Below are positions 22,017-26,479 of a stretch of DNA of 26,479 nt, piece by piece. Below the pieces are notes generated by a model. That model was not told the DNA's origin, did not search any database, and was given only the letters and a program-made list of their open reading frames with translations. This DNA comes from Thermococcus sp. (GTDB lineage: Archaea > Methanobacteriota_B > Thermococci > Thermococcales > Thermococcaceae). A program made the translations under genes and the position numbers. The first letter of the stretch is position 1; every line of letters starts with the position of its first letter. The stretch covers positions 1 through 26,479 of the forward strand of contig JALSNG010000093.1 of the NCBI GenBank assembly GCA_026987155.1. The letters are read 5' to 3'.

Positions 22017-22945
22017 AGGAGCATCGGACAATATTCCATGCCGTCTACCTCACCGGTGGCCTGGTATTCCAGTGCCCTGCAATCATGGCATATGTATCTG
22101 AGGGGGCACGTCGAGCAGGCCTCTATTTTATCCTTGGTTTTAGTCCAAAAGGCTTTCAAACGCTTCTTTTTCATAACCCCCTTTATGTCAGTGCCGCTCA
22201 CATCAGCCACGACGTAATTCCTGAGGAGAGGGCAAGGGAGAGCATAGCCGTCGGCGGTTATTGCAAGCGTTCCGGCGAGGCAGTCATGATACCTATCCAC
22301 GCTTGGATTGAATATTCTCCTAACTTCAATAACGTTGAAGTCAAGAAACCTCGCGGATGGAGGGAATATAAGGTCCACGTAGACCTCTCCACCAAAGTTG
22401 AGCTTCGATCCGAGTAACTTTTCCAACTTTGATCCTTCAACCATTATAAGTGCTCCATGTGCCCATTCAAATTCATCAAGCCTTCTAATGTTCTCTTCAG
22501 AATACTCAAGCTCCACAACGACCTTAACCCCCTCCAGCGGCTTTACCTCATCCATGTCATCAAGAAGAACAACAGTGTAAACCTCCGGCACTCCAATCTC
22601 AGTGGCGTAGGAGGCCATTGAAAGTAGATAGTCCACGTTATCGTAGTTTGTCAGCCACAACTCTTCTCCGCCCGCTTCATGGAAGCCCCGTATAAGCTCC
22701 TTCACGCGCTCCACACTCAGTGGATTTCTCCGAAGGATGAACCTGTTGTTTCCAATGCAGCCTATCGAGCGTGGTATTCCCGTAACCTCAGAGAACCTGC
22801 CCTTTCCGGAACCAAGCTGAAGTATCATCCGCTCAAGTTCCCCGGAATGTGGCTTGTTGGCCCACGGCGGCTTTGCTATAGCAACAACATTGGGAGAAAC
22901 CCCACCAAAGACCTCAGCCGATGATTCATAGGCCACCTTTTCCAC
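22013..22945 (-). CDS. SPASM domain protein with degenerate radical SAM core
   Basis: About 310 residues. The C-terminus has a near-complete SPASM pattern: CLAGTLAITADGYALPC, then CSTCPLRYICHDC, then a final Cys in EYCPMLL, ligands for two auxiliary [4Fe-4S] clusters. The N-terminal half has the shape of a radical SAM barrel (PLSVERVKELIRGFHEAGGE, LWLTNYDN, VYTVVLLDD) but the CxxxCxxC loop is replaced by PRSIGCIGNNRFILRR, with a single Cys. It therefore cannot cleave SAM in the usual way. It might be an electron-transfer or peptide-binding relic of a peptide-modifying enzyme. Start is GTG 22945 (after GGTGGTG) or GTG 22954. A strong TATA (GTATATATAC) is at about 22977-22986. Confidence 0.7.
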   Translation of the reverse strand: MEKVAYESSAEVFGGVSPNVVAIAKPPWANKPHSGELERMILQLGSGKGRFSEVTGIPRSIGCIGNNRFILRRNPLSVERVKELIRGFHEAGGEELWLTNYDNVDYLLSMASYATEIGVPEVYTVVLLDDMDEVKPLEGVKVVVELEYSEENIRRLDEFEWAHGALIMVEGSKLEKLLGSKLNFGGEVYVDLIFPPSARFLDFNVIEVRRIFNPSVDRYHDCLAGTLAITADGYALPCPLLRNYVVADVSGTDIKGVMKKKRLKAFWTKTKDKIEACSTCPLRYICHDCRALEYQATGEVDGMEYCPMLL

Positions 22946-22976
22946 TCGCACCACCAGACGATGGATGGGCAGATCT

Positions 22977-22986
22977 GTATATATAC
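22977..22986 (-). promoter_or_regulatory. TATA box of the SPASM protein gene
   Basis: GTATATATAC on the minus strand, about 25-35 bp before the candidate GTG starts (22954/22945), so the message is leaderless or nearly so. It is the most canonical TATA box in the window. Confidence 0.55.
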
Positions 22987-23040
22987 TTTTTCTATTCCGA
23001 TTTTACATACTACTGACAAAGGTTTGCAAAAAATGGAAAG

Positions 23041-23469
23041 TTACTCCTCAGGAATAGCTTCATCCCCCTCAATCCAAAAAGAGCCATCCTCCCGGATTTC
23101 CTTCTTCCACACCGGAACCCTGTGCTTTACCTCGTCTACCGCCCACCGACAGGCTTCAAACGCTGCTTCCCTGTGTGGAGAAACGGCTATAACCAGAATT
23201 GTGTCCTCCCCAACGGGGAGCTCTCCGAAGCGGTGCCATATCAGCATATCAATGAGCCCAAACCTTCCAATGGCTTCCTCCCTTATCGCCTCCATCTCCC
23301 TCGTGGCCATCTCTTCATAAACCTCGTAAACAAGTTTTTTTACTTTCTTGCCCCTGCTGATATCTCTCACGCGCCCGAGGAAAACTACATAGGCCCCCGC
23401 CCTTCCCACTGGGAGATAAGAAAGCGCTTCATCAACACTGAAACCTTCGACCGTTACCCTAACCTTCAT
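23041..23469 (-). CDS. moaE: Molybdopterin synthase catalytic subunit
   Basis: A 142-residue protein. MoaE with thiocarboxylated MoaD converts precursor Z (cPMP) to molybdopterin, the pterin also used for tungsten. Motifs are GAYVVFLGRVRD, LVYEVYEEMA, IWHRFGELPVGEDTILVIAV, then SPHREAAFEACRWAVDEVK and HRVPVWKKE with the catalytic lysines (Lys115 and Lys122/123). Start ATG 23469 follows GGTGGT and a TATA-like GTTAATATTT at about 23498-23507; an in-frame extension to 23574 would overlap the divergent lipoprotein promoter and is rejected. Its partner moaD lies 1.6 kb away, behind a lipoprotein gene. Confidence 0.95.
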   Translation of the reverse strand: MKVRVTVEGFSVDEALSYLPVGRAGAYVVFLGRVRDISRGKKVKKLVYEVYEEMATREMEAIREEAIGRFGLIDMLIWHRFGELPVGEDTILVIAVSPHREAAFEACRWAVDEVKHRVPVWKKEIREDGSFWIEGDEAIPEE

Positions 23470-23497
23470 ACCACCACCGTAATAGCTTATCCCAGGC

Positions 23498-23527
23498 CAA
23501 ATATTAACCTTGCCCAAAAGGTTTAAA
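23498..23527. promoter_or_regulatory. Divergent promoters of moaE and the lipoprotein gene
   Basis: Minus-strand GTTAATATTT (about 23507-23498) is the moaE TATA. Plus-strand GGTTTAAAG (about 23520-23528) is the TATA for the lipoprotein, with GGTGAAAG before ATG 23559. Confidence 0.45.
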
Positions 23528-23558
23528 GTTCGAGGGTTCACCTTTCCTCGGTGAAAGA

Positions 23559-24401
23559 ATGAAGAAGACAACACTCGCCATCCTCGTCGTTGCCCTTATC
23601 CTGGGAGCGAGTGGATGCATCGGGAGCCCATCACCCACCAAGACACACACCACTTCTAAGGCACAGCACTCAACCTCGGAGACTACCACCACTACCTCAA
23701 AAACCACGACTACTGCTTCCCCCTTGGAACTTCTCAAATCGCAGGTAGATACCATTGGACGGTTCACGTACAACGGAAGCACTCACGTGAACCTCAACAT
23801 AACCGTCTTGCTGCCCAACATGACCCAAACCAACAGCGTGGCAATCTACATGATTGAGAGGGGATACATTGACTTAGACTCAATGGAGGCCGCCATAAAC
23901 ACGACCACACGGGCAGAACCAGATAACACCACCGTAACCGTGGTCAGGGTTGTAAAAGAGGGAAGGACATACACAAAAACCGCACTCGGATCAGGAGTTA
24001 GCTTTGTTAATGTCACAAACGACACTCCAACGTTCATCTGGACCTATAACCCAGTTTCGTTGGCCAAGAAGTACATCAAAAGGCAACCGGACGAGGTCTT
24101 GAAAAATGAGAGGGAGACTAAACTTGTGTACATCCTTGATTGGAGGGACGTAAGGACCCTCTCCATGGTCTACCTCGCCCTCACCAATGAGACTGGGATA
24201 GTGGTAAAGGAGGGAAGGCTCATACTAACCTTTGAGGGAAACCAACTCAAAGAGGTTGTGGTGGAGTACGCCGTCGTTGCCACAAGCATCGTTAAAGACC
24301 CAGCCCTTGGCCAGATGACGGTAAAGATTAAAGCTAAGGGCACCGTTAAGTATGAAATAACGTCCACGAACAAAAAGATAGAAGTAGAACCCCCTACCTG
24401 A
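23559..24401 (+). CDS. Putative lipoprotein, unknown function
   Basis: A 280-residue exported protein. A signal peptide (MKKTTLAILVVALILG) ends in a lipobox ASGC with Cys20 as the probable membrane-anchoring residue. A Thr/Ser-rich linker of about 35 residues (positions 25-55) follows, probably glycosylated and spanning the cell wall. A beta-rich domain with several NxS/T sites completes it (VNLNITVLL, RTYTKTALGSGVSFVNVTN, VKIKAKGTVKYEI). I recognise no catalytic motif; the fold could resemble LolA-like lipid carriers, but this is not shown. It interrupts the moa gene cluster on the opposite strand. ATG 23559 follows GGTGAAAG. The end overlaps the convergent moeB by 8 bp. Confidence 0.75.
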   Translation: MKKTTLAILVVALILGASGCIGSPSPTKTHTTSKAQHSTSETTTTTSKTTTTASPLELLKSQVDTIGRFTYNGSTHVNLNITVLLPNMTQTNSVAIYMIERGYIDLDSMEAAINTTTRAEPDNTTVTVVRVVKEGRTYTKTALGSGVSFVNVTNDTPTFIWTYNPVSLAKKYIKRQPDEVLKNERETKLVYILDWRDVRTLSMVYLALTNETGIVVKEGRLILTFEGNQLKEVVVEYAVVATSIVKDPALGQMTVKIKAKGTVKYEITSTNKKIEVEPPT

Positions 24402-25092
24402 GCTCTACCACGTCAAAGGCGTTGAAGGCAAGGTCAACTATGAGTAGCTTGTTGAGGAGGGGCTCCCCGACTCCAGTTAAAAGTTTCACGACCTCCATCG
24501 CCTGGATGGAGCCGATGACACCTGCAGTCGCGCCAAGTATCGGGAACTTACCCTCCCTCTCACCAACTCGTGGGAAGAGCTCCCTCAGACTTTTAGTCAC
24601 CCCAGGGACTATCGTGGTGACCTGCCCAAAGGTTCCCTCAACGGCACCATGAACGAGCGGAACCCTTCTCCTGTGAGCGTAATCGTCGAGAAGGAATCGG
24701 GTTTCAAAGTTGTCGAGACAGTCCACTATGATATCCACGTCTCCAAGGACTTCCTCAACGTTTTCCTCGGTAAGCCTTCCGATAAAACTCCTCACAGCAA
24801 TGTCCGAGTTAAAACGATTGAGCTTCCATTTAGCTGAAACCGGCTTGGGGTTTCTTCCCACGTCATCCTCCCAGTGGAGTATCTGCCTGTTGAGATTGCT
24901 AAGCTCCGGTGTTTGTTCGTCAACGAGGAGTATTGTCCCTATTCCCGCGGCCGCTAAATAGTAAGCAACTGGACTCCCAAGTCCACCGACGCCAACCACT
25001 GCCACTTTGGAGCCCTTGAGCCTCTCCTGCCCCTCCTTCCCGAAGATCATTATCTGCCGGTCATACCTTTCGAGTTCCCTCTCGCTCAGCAT
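24394..25092 (-). CDS. moeB: MoeB/ThiF/HesA family adenylyltransferase lacking zinc cysteines
   Basis: A 232-residue E1-like enzyme expected to adenylate the C-terminal glycine of MoaD before sulfur transfer. Motifs are YDRQIMIFG, the nucleotide-binding GVGGLG (34-39), D58, LSNLNRQIL (with Asn and Arg finger), DCLDNFETR and GSIQAMEVVKLL. The E. coli protein has two CxxC zinc motifs and a conserved Cys; this protein has only one Cys (125) and ends soon after VDLAFNAFDVVEL. The zinc site is therefore absent. ATG 25092 is 1 bp after the moaD stop, and the Gly-Gly codons of moaD (GGTGGT) act as its SD, so moaD and moeB are translationally coupled. A role in archaeal SAMP/Urm1-type conjugation or tRNA thiolation is also possible. 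Confidence 0.9.
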   Translation of the reverse strand: MLSERELERYDRQIMIFGKEGQERLKGSKVAVVGVGGLGSPVAYYLAAAGIGTILLVDEQTPELSNLNRQILHWEDDVGRNPKPVSAKWKLNRFNSDIAVRSFIGRLTEENVEEVLGDVDIIVDCLDNFETRFLLDDYAHRRRVPLVHGAVEGTFGQVTTIVPGVTKSLRELFPRVGEREGKFPILGATAGVIGSIQAMEVVKLLTGVGEPLLNKLLIVDLAFNAFDVVELR

Positions 25093-25093
25093 C

Positions 25094-25360
25094 TCAACCA
25101 CCACTCACCGGCGGGAACAGAGCTACAACGTCCCCATCCCTTAAGACCTCGTCAAAGCGGACATAGCGGCCGTTGCGCGAGACGTTGACGTCAGCCAAAT
25201 CATCCTCCTCGGCGAATACCTCGTTTCTGAGAACATTGTGTCTTTCCTTGAGAACCTCTATCAGCTCCCCCACCGTGATTCCCTCAGGAACCTCAAGCTC
25301 CTCCTCGCTTTTGCCAACGAGGGAGCGGTAGCGGGCGAAGTAGCGGACCTTTATCCTCAT
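25094..25360 (-). CDS. moaD: MoaD-family sulfur-carrier/ubiquitin-like protein
   Basis: An 88-residue beta-grasp protein ending in PPVSGG, the di-glycine that is adenylated and thiocarboxylated. Typical segments are MRIKVRYFARYRSLVGKSEEEL, EGITVGELIEVL, VNVSRNGRYV and LRDGDVVALFPPVSGG. It donates sulfur to precursor Z as the small subunit of molybdopterin synthase; related proteins (SAMPs) also modify proteins. Start ATG 25360 follows GGTGGT, and a TATA-like CTTTTTAAC is at about 25388-25397. It forms an operon with moeB. Confidence 0.92.
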   Translation of the reverse strand: MRIKVRYFARYRSLVGKSEEELEVPEGITVGELIEVLKERHNVLRNEVFAEEDDLADVNVSRNGRYVRFDEVLRDGDVVALFPPVSGG

Positions 25361-25529
25361 CCATACCACCAGAGAAAGTTGGTTGGGAGGTTAAAAAGGG
25401 TTGCTGGACGTGATTGTTCCCGGTTTAGAACAGCAATTGGAAATTGACGAAACAAGTTTGGCCAGCAGGATAAAACACTCAACGGGGCAACCGGCAAAGA
25501 ATAGACGGGGATGTTTGATAAATGCTCGC

Positions 25530-25793
25530 TTATGAAGTTTCATCGGCTGAATAGGCAACCAGGCCATGCCCCAACACAAGATAAACCCATAGGCAGAGGA
25601 GAGCATACCGCACAGACACCCAGATGTTTTCTGTGTCCCGAAGAACCAGAGGGAAAAGAACTGGAAACAGAACCGGCAACCCGCGTTGTATTTTAGGCCT
25701 TGAGATTGTCACGTATACCAAAATCCCAAGGATGAAGAAAACAACATAGACCGAGAGCTCCGAAAGATGCTTCTCAAAGGAAGACGGGGTCAT
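25530..25793 (-). CDS. Small membrane protein, unknown function (tentative)
   Basis: An 87-residue frame with about three hydrophobic helices (VYVVFFILGILVYVTI, GLPVLFPVLFPLVL, VRYALLCLWVYLVLGHGLVAY). ATG 25793 has GATGGAG as a weak SD, and a TATA-like CTTTATAAT lies at about 25871-25879, giving a leader of about 50 bases. I do not recognise a family. Local base composition is a little more A/T-rich than nearby genes. Given the weak signals this may not be real. Confidence 0.38.
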   Translation of the reverse strand: MTPSSFEKHLSELSVYVVFFILGILVYVTISRPKIQRGLPVLFPVLFPLVLRDTENIWVSVRYALLCLWVYLVLGHGLVAYSADETS

Positions 25794-26035
25794 TACAACT
25801 CCATCAGGGATTATCCCTATTTTTGGTTTCCCGCCGAGGTGTTAACTATCACCAGCGTTTATTGGCAGGATTATAAAGCACAACCCGGCAAGTTAGAGTC
25901 GCATCATAACCAATGACTTTCCAATGTAAAGTATAAATCACTGCACTCAGCGTTAACTTGTTTTAGTGTTTCATTCATTAGCTTCACTTGCCCCCTCTCC
26001 CTCTTTTTCCTGCATTGCAGAGATTATTAAATACA
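25794..26035. other. A/T-rich intergenic region
   Basis: No convincing gene. It contains a TATA-like element on the minus strand (CTTTATAAT at about 25871-25879) within a stretch related to one near 25456-25490. T-rich sequence at about 25990-26010 may terminate plus-strand transcripts. No RNA gene is seen. Confidence 0.4.
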
Positions 26036-26407
26036 TTATCGCCAAGGTTGTGGTGATATCAACGGGATAATAACCCGCCAGAAGAACTCCTTGGAAGATT
26101 GTGGATTCAACACAAAGAGGGGAATCGAGATTAACATGAAAATTGAGACAAACTGCCTAACCCGTCCACGCGCTCCTTTTAAAAAGTCATACACGAGGTC
26201 AAGGCCGAGTCTCCAATAGATGCCTTCATGAACTTTGCCTGCAATGTTATCAAAAGCAATCCACACCAGATAGACGAGAAATACTCCTATCAAATCAACT
26301 ATGACAATTAAAACCATGCTCTGAGGACCATATAATAGGGCACCAGCGAAAATAAAAAAGGAAACTGTCAAGGGGAACAACACTCGCCCAAATTTCCTGC
26401 AAGTCAT
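26036..26407 (-). CDS. Membrane protein, unknown function
   Basis: A 123-residue frame with about three to four hydrophobic helices (VLFPLTVSFFIFAGALLYG, MVLIVIVDLIGVFLVYLVWIAF, FVSIFMLISIPLFVL) and a basic cytoplasmic loop (KGARGRVRQ). ATG 26407 lies 5 bp after GGTGAT, a normal spacing for this genome, which supports a real gene. No family recognised. Confidence 0.6.
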   Translation of the reverse strand: MTCRKFGRVLFPLTVSFFIFAGALLYGPQSMVLIVIVDLIGVFLVYLVWIAFDNIAGKVHEGIYWRLGLDLVYDFLKGARGRVRQFVSIFMLISIPLFVLNPQSSKEFFWRVIIPLISPQPWR

Positions 26408-26479
26408 TGTCCATCACCCTCACGTGTCGCTCCCATAGATGACTTTACTCGCAGCGCTCGGATGTATTCAACAATAACG

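Noticed and set aside
25391..25606. 71-codon minus-strand frame upstream of moaD
   Set aside because: It lies across the moaD promoter, has no SD and gives an unlikely Cys/Pro-rich sequence.
1..26479. tRNA genes, rRNA, C/D box RNAs, CRISPR repeats, transposases
   Set aside because: Reading all the gaps between genes showed no cloverleaf with a T-arm, no C/D box pairing, no regular spacer-repeat array and no transposase motifs. A covariance-model search would be decisive for small RNAs.

Overview
The window is a continuous piece of a Thermococcus-type chromosome (hyperthermophilic euryarchaeon, Thermococcales). The evidence is the 3' end of a membrane-bound [NiFe] hydrogenase (Mbh) operon, archaeal promoters (TATA boxes about 25 bp from the start region), GGTGGT/GGTGAT Shine-Dalgarno sequences directly before starts, a CGP-CTERM surface protein, an A-domain (DUF1884) protein and archaeal family enzymes throughout. 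From memory, the order Mbh, trxB, class III aminotransferase, deoC, enolase follows T. kodakarensis (about TK2080 to TK2106); this was not checked by search. I see no tRNA, rRNA, CRISPR array, IS transposase or provirus.

Layout. 1-1688: ends of mbhL, mbhM, mbhN. 1685-3261 (-): two tandem ferritin-like paralogs and a THUMP protein. 3323-6133 (+): an AAA ATPase with winged helix, a DUF457 membrane hydrolase and thioredoxin reductase. 6116-6660 (-): two small coupled membrane proteins. 6838-8831 (+): a PLP aminotransferase/racemase-family enzyme and an ECF transporter S component. 8828-9797 (-): deoC overlapping a 96-residue HK97 A-domain ('family 4 encapsulin') gene. 9893-11434 (-): a small unknown protein and a CGP-CTERM eight-cysteine surface protein. 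11548-13497 (+): enolase and a membrane protein. 13448-18187: a divergent padR / giant MMPL transporter pair. 18324-19376: a truncated radical SAM paralog with a hairpin cluster, then an intact radical SAM gene. 19433-21028 (-): an Lrp regulator, XTP/dITP pyrophosphatase and an adenosine-specific kinase. 21099-22954: a double-domain Lrp-like regulator converging on a SPASM protein that has lost its radical SAM cluster. 23041-25360: moaE, a lipoprotein, moeB and moaD. 25530-26407 (-): small membrane proteins.

Functional picture. The genes are mostly core metabolism: H2-evolving respiration, redox homeostasis, molybdopterin/tungstopterin synthesis (needed for the tungsten enzymes of these organisms), glycolysis and nucleotide salvage or sanitation. 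Among these are less usual items. The most notable is deoC translationally coupled to a minimal HK97-fold capsid-like protein, a candidate enzyme nanocompartment. Others are a transporter with three tandem repeats in its ectodomain, a SPASM protein without the radical SAM cysteines, a gene remnant filled with hairpins, and several clear operator palindromes (at the aminotransferase, padR/MMPL and lrp promoters).
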